64,000 nt of DNA from Dendrolimus kikuchii (lineage: Eukaryota > Arthropoda > Insecta > Lepidoptera > Lasiocampidae), in contig CM034405.1 in NCBI GenBank assembly GCA_019925095.2, positions 9,312,401-9,376,400 of the forward strand, read 5' to 3'. Below are positions 24,831 through 34,744 of this stretch, one piece after another (the first letter of the stretch is position 1; each line of letters opens with the position of its first letter). Position numbers and translations under genes: made by a program. The notes under the pieces are model-generated. The model worked only from the letters and a program-made list of their open reading frames with translations, was not told the origin of the DNA and made no database searches.

Positions 24831-24910
24831 GGCTTAAGTATATACTTAGGGATTAGTATATACTTAAGCCCTACTACTACTTACTATATACTTAGTATAT
24901 AGTAAGTAGT
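24831..24910. repeat. Two adjacent perfect 16-bp hairpins
   Basis: Hairpin 1: ggcttaagtatatact (24831-24846), loop of 8, inverse arm 24855-24870. Hairpin 2: actacttactatatac (24876-24891), loop tta, inverse arm 24895-24910. Both stems are perfect and share the TATATAC core. No coding or T-run context. Confidence 0.8.
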
Positions 24911-25129
24911 TAAGTATAAGAAACAGGAATGGTTATTTTTTGCACATTTTATGATTATAACGCGAAAAATAATAATAGCAAATTTAAAAAAAGACATTCT
25001 ACTTTCCCTTTAGATTTCAATACTTCATAATAATCAAAAAATATTTGTGTAAATTCCGCACTAATACTATACCAATAAAAAATACTGACAAACGGTCAAT
25101 TTCATGGTAAGTGATTACGTACACTTCAG

Positions 25130-25340
25130 ACATCTGCGAGCCGCCAACCATTACAGCGGCTCCAAAAACCCAATTACCGGAGGATAGTTTATCTTTTGAG
25201 CAAATGACGGGTTAAAGAGCCTAGGCTCGACACCCCTCACCGTTTTGCCACCCCCAACCTCATAGGGGTTGGCGAAGTCGAAGAACTCGATATAGACATC
25301 TGTAACACTAGGGAGCCGATGCGTTGCCTACCTCGTTAAG
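25130..25340. repeat. GC-rich transposon fragment
   Basis: An island with 'cacccctcaccgttttgcca' and 'cctcataggggttgg', followed by 'tctgtaacactagggagccg', which resembles the 15640-15890 repeat. No ORF; type unresolved. Confidence 0.35.
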
Positions 25341-25673
25341 ATTTCAAATTAAATATCTTTTAGCAATCTCAGATAGGTAACAAAACCTAAACACTTAGAT
25401 GTTTGTGACCAATTTTACATCAAGGTACCGGAATCTCAAAAGCTTTATTACCCTTGCGCAGAAGGTTTGCCGATAGCCTCATGATATCACGCTTCGATGG
25501 TCAGTATGTAGGGTTGACAAAAAAAGGTTACATAAATTGTTGTTGCAATAACTAACTAATAAAAAATAGCGTCGGTCGAATTTGCCCACAAATTTCTTCC
25601 CATGGGTATCAAAAAGCTGACTAAGGGAAAAAATAGTAAATAAAAAAACGCTGTTGTTATTACGTAGATTATA

Positions 25674-26964
25674 ATAGGTAGGGGAAAAAGTCTTTTCGCA
25701 TATAGTATGTATGAACTTGTAATAAGATCTCTTTGGCTATACCATTTGTATCTGGCTGGTTTTGGTATCATTAAAAAGTTTTAATTTTAGAGAAGACAAT
25801 TCCAAATTCAAATTAGGAAAATGTGTGATTTTCATTTGTTTTTCTTATTGTTAAAATGAGTGAATCTAATGAAGAAATTTGATACATTTTAAAATTTTAC
25901 TACAAAAAAGGTAAAAATGCAACACAAGCCGCGAAAAAAATTTGTGATGTTTATGGACCTAATGCAGTATCTGTGAGAGTAGCGCAAATTTGGTTTAAGC
26001 GTTTTCAATCCGGAAATTTTTATATCAAAGATGCACGTCGCTCTGATCGCCCTGTTACGGACAAAATTGATGCCATTTTTGAAAAAGTTGAGCCAGATCG
26101 GCATATTAGTAGTTACGATGTAGCTGAAGAACTGGGAATTGACCATAAAACGGTTTTGGCGCATTTGAAAAAAGCTGGGTACACAAAAAAGCCCGATATT
26201 TGGGTGCCTCATGAGCTCACTGAAAGAAACCTAATGAACCGTGTACTCATTTGTGATTCTTTATTACGACGTAATGAAACCGAACCATTTTTGAAGAAGC
26301 TGATAACTGGTGATGAAAAGTGGATCACGTACGACAAGAACGTGCGAAAAAGATCGTGGTCAAAGGCCGGTCAGGCTTCACAGACTGTGGCGAAACCCGG
26401 GTTAACTCGCAACAAGGTGATGCTGTGTGTATGGTGGGATTGGAAGGGCATTATTCATTATGAGCTGTTACCGCCAGGCAGGACCATCGATTCTGAACTG
26501 TACTGCGAACAACTGATGAGATTAAAGCAAAAAGTTGAGAGAAAGCGGCCGGCATTAATCAACAGAAGAGGTGTGGTTTTTCACCATGATAACGCTAGAC
26601 CTCACACATCTTTAGCCACTCAGCAAAAATTACGAGAGTTTGGCTGGGAGGTGTTAATGCATCCGCCGTATAGGCCTGACCTTGCACCTTCAGATTTTCA
26701 CCTGTTTTGGTCTCTGCAGAATTCCTTAGGCAGTGTCAGGGTCAGGTTAACATTACAAGAGGACTGCCAAAACCACTTGTCGCAGTTTTTTGATCAGAAG
26801 CTCCAAAATTTTTATAGCAATGGGATCACGTCCCTACCTACAAGATGGCAAAAAGTTAACCAACAAATGGCACCTACATACTTTAGTCAAATGTAAATAA
26901 ACTTTATAAAAAAAACCTTTTGAATTTTTATATAAAATGCGAAGAAACTTTTTCCCCAACCTAA
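25674..26964 (+). mobile_element. mariner element (irritans-like), almost intact
   Basis: About 1.29 kb. Terminal inverted repeats: left ataggtaggggaaaaagtc..., right (RC) ttaggttggggaaaaagttt. TA dinucleotides flank both ends (25672-25673 and 26965-26966), as expected for Tc1/mariner. It encodes one transposase in a single frame with one stop codon near the N-terminus. Confidence 0.92.
25856..26896 (+). pseudogene. mariner transposase (D,D34D) with one premature stop
   Basis: From ATG 25856 the frame reads MSESNEEI, stop (TGA at 25880), YILKFYYKKG and then stays open to TAA at 26894. TGA in place of an Arg codon such as CGA is the simplest explanation; an internal ATG at 25973 gives a 307-codon remainder. 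Visible motifs: an N-terminal HTH (QAAKKICDVYG, VAQIWFKRFQ), WVPHELTERN, first catalytic Asp in ITGDEKWITYD, second in HHDNARPHTS, and third in YRPDLAPSDFHLF (usually YSPDLAPSDY). A duplicated 'gtcagg(g)' near 26737 adds residues in SLGSVRVRLTL. The transposase cuts at the terminal repeats and integrates at TA. Probably inactive because of the stop, yet young. Confidence 0.9.
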
Positions 26965-27046
26965 TAGGTAATAAGTATCAATAACCTAACCTAACAACCT
27001 AATAAGTATCAATATTTAATTAATGAATAAGCCGTAAAGTAATAGT

Positions 27047-27652
27047 TTAACCATTAAAGCCCATTAAGTCAGACATAGCCAAATCACTGTCACTGTCAGT
27101 GTCTGTTTCTAGTTCAGTGGAGTTGCTATCACTGTTTTGACCTACAGAAATAATAAGTTCTCTTTCGTATATTTTTCCCAACCTGTCCTTTTCCCTATAT
27201 TTTTGACGCAAGCGATCCACGTGGTTGACTTCCTTTTTCTAGTCGCTTGGCGTGATACTTTTTATAGCAATTTGGGTTAAACTTAACCCAAATATATCTC
27301 TTTCACACTATAGAAACTCTCGACTATATTAATTTCTAATAGCACAATATATGACAAAATCGTCTATTACAAGCTTCTTTCCACTTGGCTCATTTTTCTT
27401 TGGCGTTGTAAGTTTTACTTCTTGTGTATCAGCCGATGTGCCTGGTGTAGGTTTAATGCTTTTTAGCTTCTTGGCTTCATTCTTAATGTTTCGGAGGATT
27501 CGAATATTCAAACCTGTGGCCTCATTAGTGCGATCTAAGACACGCTTAACGGGTATAAAAGGCGACATTTTTTGTATTTCTTTCTCGAAAAACGTAGGAA
27601 CTTTTAAAATAATATCACGTTCTCCACCACTATAGGCGTTCCCTTTACTCAT
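27047..27652 (-). pseudogene. Internally deleted DDE-type transposon or derived gene (N- and C-terminal pieces)
   Basis: The minus ORF 27652-27329 starts MSKGNAYSGGERDIILKV and continues to PSGKKLVIDDFVIYCAIRN. This matches from memory the N-terminal HTH region of a common lepidopteran DDE transposase, which should continue with a second HTH and the catalytic domain. Instead, after the stop, another minus frame ending at 27047 reads DRLRQKYREKDRLGKIYER, an acidic NSTELETDTDSDSDLAMSDL and a stop, like such a protein's C-terminus. The catalytic core is missing between them. I read this as an internal deletion product. The family name is uncertain. Confidence 0.5.
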
Positions 27653-27869
27653 TTTGATAAGAGAACAACAAACAAAGTAAAACTTAACAAAACAACAATG
27701 AATTAATTCGGAATGAATCTGCGTTACTAGCGGTACTGGCCGAGCGAACTGAACTGAAAGAGCCCGGGACGCGGTCGGCGGAAGTGGGAGAGATAATCAT
27801 AGGCAAACCTTCTGCGCCCAATTTATAACAAGATTGTAACGCGTGTGCAAGAGAAAGATAATGATCTTT

Positions 27870-28480
27870 TTTTTAAAGTTAAATAACGTAATGTATGTCT
27901 TTCAAGACCACGGGCCACAAAAATGGCCCGGACTTGTGGAGGTATTGCGTGGGGCCATGGGAAGGCCAACACGTAGAGGCCCCTTGACAAATTTAATGTA
28001 AATGTGGCGTGACACTGACCGGCGATTATCCCTGTCTACACTATATAGTAATGCACCCAAGGACAAGCCCCGGCTAGTGTTCCGACTATTGTGGGAAATG
28101 AGGACAAGAAGTACCGGGCTATTGTGGTGAACTACTAATGGTCCCCTGGTGGTATGGGAATATGGGGACTATAGCGTCTGCCCGTCGCAATGTTCAGGGA
28201 ACATGGAAAAATGGGCAGACGGTGACTCGCCACTCCCTGCATGGGCCCCAAATAATGCCATAGAAGACAGGGGCAACATGGGTGTGAGTGGCTAAGGGGT
28301 GTAAAGAGGTGGGCTGCAGGTTCATCGACTACTACAGCTACTTCTGACGTAATGCCATTTATTACTTCCACCCCTGGAGCTTGAGTCTTAGCTCTAGCGA
28401 TCTCCACTCCGTGCCGGCCAGCTAAGGCAAGCAGGCCTTGGCCCCCGGAGTCATGTACGAGGTGTCGCTACTCACCTAAG
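27870..28480 (-). repeat. GC-rich non-LTR-like fragment with T-run at low end
   Basis: A T-run at about 27868-27876 (poly(A) if read on minus) precedes about 600 bp of GC-rich sequence unlike its surroundings, including 'gggccacaaaaatggcccgg'. A minus ORF of 90 codons (28407-28135) has no recognisable domain. Probably a LINE 3' end. Confidence 0.4.
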
Positions 28481-28589
28481 GCCCTCTGCGGGTTAAGTTA
28501 AATCATTATTGTTATTATAATTAAATAGGCTTTTTAAATCAACAAAAATGCACACAATAATTACAAAAGGCTTAGATACACTTTGGGCG

Positions 28590-28970
28590 CATTCCTCTAG
28601 TAGCTCACAACGCCCAAAATGCTCCGTCAGCCGTTCCACATAGCGACCACGGTCGTTATGGTCGTGGCGAAAACGCCACTAACGAAACGACATCATTATT
28701 TTCGATCACACAGCGCTCACAACGACCCATGTCAAGAAATGGGTCGAATGGCAGTTGGCCACAGCGCATTATGTCTCTCTATCGATAGACATTGAAAAAG
28801 GCGCGATTTTCAAGTCAACCAATGACATTTGTGTATTTCGTTATTGACATCAACGCTCTGTAATCCGTTCCACTAGTTTATGATTGTAACGCCCGCAAGC
28901 AAGTGGAACGGGAAAAATAGCGGTCATAAACGTGGTTGCTGTGAGCCTCATGTGTTACGTAGCCTTTATG
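28590..28970. repeat. MITE-like repeat (ctcacaacgacc family)
   Basis: Shares with 30795-31070 the order: caacgc(cc)aaaatgc, ccacggtcgtt.tggtcgtgg, cgaaaacg.cactaa, cgatcacac, ctcacaacgac, gtcaaga, then cgcaagcaagtggaacggga and a terminal acgtagcc. This copy has about 100 bp extra in the middle (28770-28860). Non-coding. Confidence 0.6.
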
Positions 28971-29226
28971 TAATAATTTTATTTAAAAGAAATTGCAATG
29001 AACTATTCGAATGTTACATTGAAGGAAGGGCACATTTAATAAAGCCCTTAACGATGTTATTCAGTAATAGCTTTTAATAGTTATTTAAACGGTCTCTGGT
29101 ACATTTTATTTGCCACCCTTGCTGAATGATAAGAATCCATACACAGTGTATTCATTTTCATTCCTTGGAATTTTTGATTACTAAAATAAAAAGTGTTAAT
29201 GAAAATCAGCATTATTTTATGCTTAC

Positions 29227-29232
29227 TTTATT
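29227..29232 (-). terminator. Poly(A) signal for mRpL9
   Basis: AATAAA on the minus strand, about 50 bp beyond the mRpL9 stop codon (29282). Confidence 0.55.
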
Positions 29233-29281
29233 TTAGATATTTCCAAAATACTTTTAATTGCTTACATTAAAGAACAGACCC

Positions 29282-32200
29282 TTACTTGGGCAATGGCATT
29301 GACTCTAAAACTTGTGCTTGCTCAGGAAACAGAGCTTCATAGGGCTTCTTCCAATGGTTCTCCTCCCACGGCAACCTCTCTAACCCAGTCGCCCAGTGGT
29401 GTATTCTACATCTTACATTAACTTTTTCTGTTTTGTTAATCTGTGAAGAAAGCCGTGACAAGTATTAAAACAATAGCATATACTAACCATAAGATTCTTA
29501 AGAATTAGAATTAAGAAGTCCTGAAAAATGAAGCAGTCGAACCATAAGTGATAAAAGAAGTTAAAAATAATAGTTTGGAAGCTCATAACCTAATAAAAAA
29601 ATCTTCACATATTGTAGTGCATGAAATGGTCTTTAAAATTATCATTTCATATCTTTTTCTATGGTTACTAGACTAATTTCTATATGCAAAAAATACAATT
29701 TTTTATAAGACTCATACTTTTTAATGTAAATAAAAAAAGAAAGTGCTGAATCTAGAGGCTACAATCTGTGAACTTTTTACTTGATAACTTTAATGTAAAT
29801 AAAAAAAAAGAAAGTGCTGAGTCTAGAGGCTACAATCTGCGAACTTTTTTCTTGATAACTGAATGCTGGAAAATGTAGTTAGTAATTGTTTATTTGTAAA
29901 AAGAATGTTCTACACAGTTTGCAGGAGAATTATGTATGTGAATCTCTATATGTCTTAAATAGGTAATGATGATGATGGATCCCTTAAAATTAATATTAAG
30001 CGCTTAAATTTTTACTGAATTTTTTCCTAGTATTGATAACAAGAATTTCACACAATTGAAAAATTTTCGTTTTTAAATCTTAAAAGTTACGTTTTATGAA
30101 TCAAGGAATACGACAAACTATTTTAATCTCACTAACATTTTCCTATTTGTAAGCTTTTTTCTTTCTTGAGAAATTTTAGGTATAGGGACTTAATTTGAGA
30201 ATTGGATAACATTAATAATTATCTGTTTAGAAATAACTGTACTACAAATACTCACTGTTACAGTTATATAGAATTCCTTGCTCTGTAGGGTTAGATCTGG
30301 TCCCTTTATTTCATGTGGTGGCATTTCAATGGCATATTCAGGTACAAAAAATCCAGATTTCCTAAATGATGCTCTGATGTGCCATGGCTCTAAGACCCAT
30401 GGTTGGGTTTTACTCATTGTAATTTGTAATACAATATAAGACAGGCATCTTATTGTCTGTAAACATGAACATTAAATCCATATCTATCTTAATACATATG
30501 TACCTTGCTTAAAAAGGGATACTACATTATTGAAGAATATTTAGATGATAAACTGCATTTATATATCTGCTCGCTCCAGCCTTTTATACTATCTTCTGTA
30601 GAACATTTATATTATGCATAACATATAAGGAATCTATGAAGATATGTCGCAGTATGAATTCTAGCATGTCATTATTGTGATGGTAACAATATTTTTTGTA
30701 AAAATTTTTTAGCTAGACATGTTGTTGGGGAATTTCTTGTCGCTTCTCCATTAAACAGTGAGCTATAATACGATCCAAAACTGTATACATACAGCGTGTT
30801 CCAGTAGTAGCTAACAACGCAAAATGCTTCGTTCACCCTTCCACAAGGCAACCGCGGTCGTTGTGGTCGTGGCGAAAACGTCACTAATGACGTGATCAGT
30901 TTCGATCACACAACGCTCACAACGACTCATGTCAAGAGGTGGGTCGAATAACCGTTCCACTTGGGTTTACGATTGCAATGCCGGCAAGCAAGTGGAACGG
31001 GAAAAATCACGGTCGCGAACGTGGTCGTTGGGAGTCCCTAAACCCTAATGAAACGTAGCCAACGGAGAATTTGCGACGAGAATTTAACTCAATTCCGGAA
31101 AAAAGTGTTTAAAAAATATTTTGATGATTGGATTATTCGTTGGCGTAAGTGTATCGTTTCTGAAGGAGCGTACTTGTAACATTTTGTATATTATTGACTT
31201 TTTCCCGGTACGTTTTTGACCGAGTAATAAATGAATACCAGAAAGAAAACGTTCTGTGATTTCGAAACGCACTTTACTCGAGGTTATTTTTTCTTACACA
31301 CGTTGATCATTGCAACTTAGCAACCGATAAGTTTCTTAAATTGAAAAATTTAACAAATAGAATAATCCTACAAAGAGGCCGTCGTCAACACATAGAATAG
31401 GAGGTGGATTTTAAATTTTGACGTCTTATATGTATGACCTTCAAAAAGCGTTCCCCGGTGGAACTTATTTTGAATGAAAGAATTAGAATAGCTATGGGAA
31501 AGTGCCTTTGTGTGGATGTATGTTTCTTCTTAATTCCCTTGGAAATGAACTGATCATTATAAAATTTTACATAATTATAATAAATTATATACTTTCAACG
31601 ATCGGGAAAAACCACCAATATTTGAGTGAAATCTATAATATTATAAAATTCTAAACATGCCGTGTTTGTACTCAATGTACAGTTATAAAAAAAAAACAAC
31701 TGGAATAGCCTATATAAACGATGGAGAACACGATGCATTTTTTTTTAGATTTCTTGTTTGTTTGTTCAGGATTCCCGTAAAAACTACTGTACCAAGTTCG
31801 ATGCGGTTTTCGCTGATCGAAGTCGCGGGCTTATCCTAGTTTACTATATAATTATATGACAAATCATAAATTATAGTTTATAGAATTTTTCACTCTCACA
31901 GTCAGTCTTAGTTTCCCTTTAATAAGTTCCAAAACTACTCAATTAATTTCAATGAAAATGTTTTTATACAATGGGATTTATTTTATTTATTTCTATATAA
32001 TCTTAAATTTATGTGTATATTTCATTTTGATATCTTGGAGGGTACAGAAGATATGAATATCATTTATAACATGACTCTTAACATCTTTTATTAAACCAAA
32101 ATAATATTTCAAAAAATATTTTATTTAATATTTAATTTAATTTATTTATTTTTATTTTATTTAATCTAGTTAAATTTAATTATAATATTTTTACCCTTTT

Positions 32201-34063
32201 GACATATGGTGAACTGAATGCATCATCCATCTTCCTCTTGTTTTCATCAATTTTATATTTCTCAACATTTTCAGGGGTTGCATAAACTGCTAGTCCAGGT
32301 AATAAAAAATCTTCATAGGCTTTCTTGGGGCGCATTGTTAGTTTGTCTCCAGCACTACCAACACCTTATAACAAATATAAACTTTTATCTATACTCTTAT
32401 AAAGAGGTAATATTTGCGAGTTTGTTTGTATGAAGTAATCTCTTGAATTACTAAACCAATTGTGAATATTCTTTATCTAGTGGAAAACTACATTATTCCT
32501 GAGTGACATATGCTATACTTGATTGTGATTATTAATATTTTTAATGAAACACAGTGAAGTGGGCATGAGAATAGCTGTCTAATATGTAACAGCAATAATG
32601 TTCCATGCAAGAATTGCTTACATCCTTGTAGGAGACACTGCTTTGTAAGAAACGGATTACTTGGCATTTATTGTCCTGACATGAATTTGTGAATTAATTA
32701 AAGGTTCCAAAGCTTAATTGAACCTTGATTTGCATGTGTGCGTGCATGTGTATTTTTTATTGATGACCAGTGAAGTGGGCCTGGGTCAGCTATTTTATAA
32801 TAAATAAAATCTATGCCTACTACAGCTCTTTTGAAGTTAATGATGTTGATAAATGAGATAGTTTGATAGGTTACAGACAAATTTTTCCCTTTGACTGCAG
32901 TTTAAATTGGAAATCTCATAGTGAAAAATTATATGTGAAAATTAGTTGATGCTCTTATGCCTTATACATGCTATCAAAAGTACTGTCGCTATGGCCTAAC
33001 GTGAATATATTGCATCACTCCTATGATACAGTATTATAGTCTGGGGTAATAGTAGTGAGACAGTAAGTGTATTTAACTTTCTAAGATGGAACCACCACAA
33101 ATTTGTTGTTGAACTGTCCCACACAGTTAATAAAAAATAAATTTTTCATATTACCAATGGACATAGTCTTTCAGAAAATTTATTTCTCTGAAAAAAACAT
33201 ATCAGAATTATTTTGTTCACTTGTAATTGTTACAGAGAAAAAGTTATCAAGCTTTAAACTTCTTTTAGATTTCTTATATGTTTGGGATTCACATAAAAAC
33301 TACTGGGCCAATTTTGATGTGATTTTTGCTGATCAACAGCAAATTCTTAGACTTTAAACCTGCACTACTTTTTATCCTGAGAATCGGTTTGTTGTTCTTC
33401 GGGTGCATAAAAACATCATGCAAAGTAAAACAGATTGAGTAGCAAGACATACCTTGGCAGTTGTTGGGATCATAGTGTAAATTGTTGTTTGATTTTCCAA
33501 AAAAACAAGTCTTACCGTTAACAAATTGTTTCAATATAATGCTGACATCTGGTTGTTTTAAAACATTTGTATCTTGTATTAATTCATAAACAAAATGCCT
33601 GCTTCTCATTTTTATTGGCCTGCCTTCTTTCTTGTGTAGTGGAAGTGGAGTTCTTCTTTTTAGTATAAAAGTATTCTAAAACAATGATGGATATCAATTA
33701 TAACCACTTTTTATAATACAATATTTTAGAGATGTTTTTAATCCGTAAATTCAAGCAGAAACGCATGATTACTTGATTGCTATTTTTATTATATTCTTTT
33801 AACCCTAAACCTGATTTAAATCAAAGCATTGTAAATCTATGACATTATTGAATCTAGAAAAGTACACAAATACAAAGATTGTAAATACTTAATTCTGTTT
33901 ATGTTTTAACCTTGTTAACTGTTTGAATTACAAACATAATTTATGATCACGATATTGGCAATTTGTGATATTTATAATTAAATATATTTACTCTTATCTG
34001 TTGATTAAGAGGCGTTGAGCCACTAGTAGCTAATTTCTTAACAAAATTGCATAACCCAAACAT
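29282..34063 (-). CDS. mRpL9: Mitochondrial ribosomal protein bL9m (MRPL9)
   Basis: Five exons on minus join in phase: 33992-34063 (start ATG at 34063), 33516-33675, 32195-32364, 30256-30456 and 29282-29440; 762 nt, 253 aa, close to insect and human MRPL9. The protein begins MFGLCNFVKKLATSG, a plausible mitochondrial presequence. It then has NTFILKRRTPLPLHKKEGRP, RHFVYELIQDTNV and GVGSAGDKLTMRPKKAYEDF, followed by LLPGLAVYATPENVEKY, the bL9 core. The C-terminal half carries PWVLEPWHIRASFRKSGFFV, GPDLTLQSKEFYITVT and RIHHWATGLERLPW. It is a component of the mitochondrial large ribosomal subunit. All borders are GT-AG. Introns hold LINE and MITE fragments. It is transcribed divergently from PRPF39. 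Confidence 0.95.
30560..31495 (+). mobile_element. LINE 3' tail split by a MITE insertion
   Basis: 30565-30775 (gctcgctccagccttttata ... cttctccattaaacag) and 31385-31495 (acatagaataggaggtgg ... cccggtggaacttattttga) together match the continuous LINE tail at 58915-59335. The interruption holds the MITE-like repeat at 30795-31070 and other DNA. It lies in an mRpL9 intron, in the antisense direction. Confidence 0.65.
30795..31070. repeat. MITE-like repeat (ctcacaacgacc family), inserted in a LINE tail
   Basis: Same block order as 28590-28970 but shorter: gcaaccgcggtcgttgtggt, cgtggcgaaaacgtcacta, cacaacgctcacaacgactc, gcaagcaagtggaacggg and a terminal acgtagcc. Confidence 0.6.
31660..31839 (+). 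repeat. Helitron-like 3' end fragment
   Basis: Ends with 'gatcgaagtcgcgggcttat' then cCTAG before T. The preceding text 'gtaaaaactactgtacca' and 'gatgcggttttcgctgatcg' relates it to the repeats at 3010-3545 and 53860-54260. The 5' end is not identified. Confidence 0.45.
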
Positions 34064-34162
34064 TTTGAGTAAAAGTTTTAATACATTACTAAATATTTTG
34101 AATAAGTTATTTCTTAACCTCAAAGCGAAATGTTAATGTCAAATAATGTCTATCAAGTATAA

Positions 34163-34217
<55 letters not shown>

Positions 34218-34744
34218 CTATATCTTCTATTAAAATATAATTTTTTAAGGAGTTTTAGGCGGGAACTGAAATGGACCATGTGCTGTGCAGTTTTATTTTC
34301 TAAAAATGTGTAAAATCACTCTAAAATGAACAATAGTTGTAAGATATTGATAGTTTTTGAGAAGTAATTATGTGTTTTTGTGGGAACTGTGAACTGTATA
34401 GTCAAATGTGGCCTTTCGAGTTTTCACAAGAACTCCGTTGAATGGTGTGGATTGTAGCCTACAATACAACTGCCCCTGGCTTAAAGGCCTACTAGCCAAG
34501 CCTTAAACATAAATTTTTTTTAATAGTAATCATGGTTTAAAGACCTAGTTGCCAAGTCATATACATAAAAAAATAGAGCGCATCATAAAAAAAAACAAGG
34601 CAAGAATAAAAAATCATCAAGTTGCGCTAGGTTGATTGCTATAGCTGTTAAACTCATATTTATGGGAATAATTCAGTTACTATCGTAATATTTAATCAAT
34701 ACAAGAGTATTTTGTTGAACAATAATTAGGTTCAAGCAATCAAA
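34064..34744. promoter_or_regulatory. Divergent promoter region of mRpL9 and PRPF39, with (AT)n tract
   Basis: The only space between the two start codons (34063 minus and 34745 plus). It holds an (AT)n microsatellite at about 34166-34216 and AT-rich sequence. TCAGT at 34673-34677, about 70 bp before the PRPF39 ATG, fits the arthropod initiator consensus; this is weak evidence. No TATA box stands out. Confidence 0.45.

Noticed and set aside
34166..34216. (AT)n tract as TATA-type core promoter
   Set aside because: It is too long and simple and over 500 bp from the PRPF39 start; it reads as a microsatellite.
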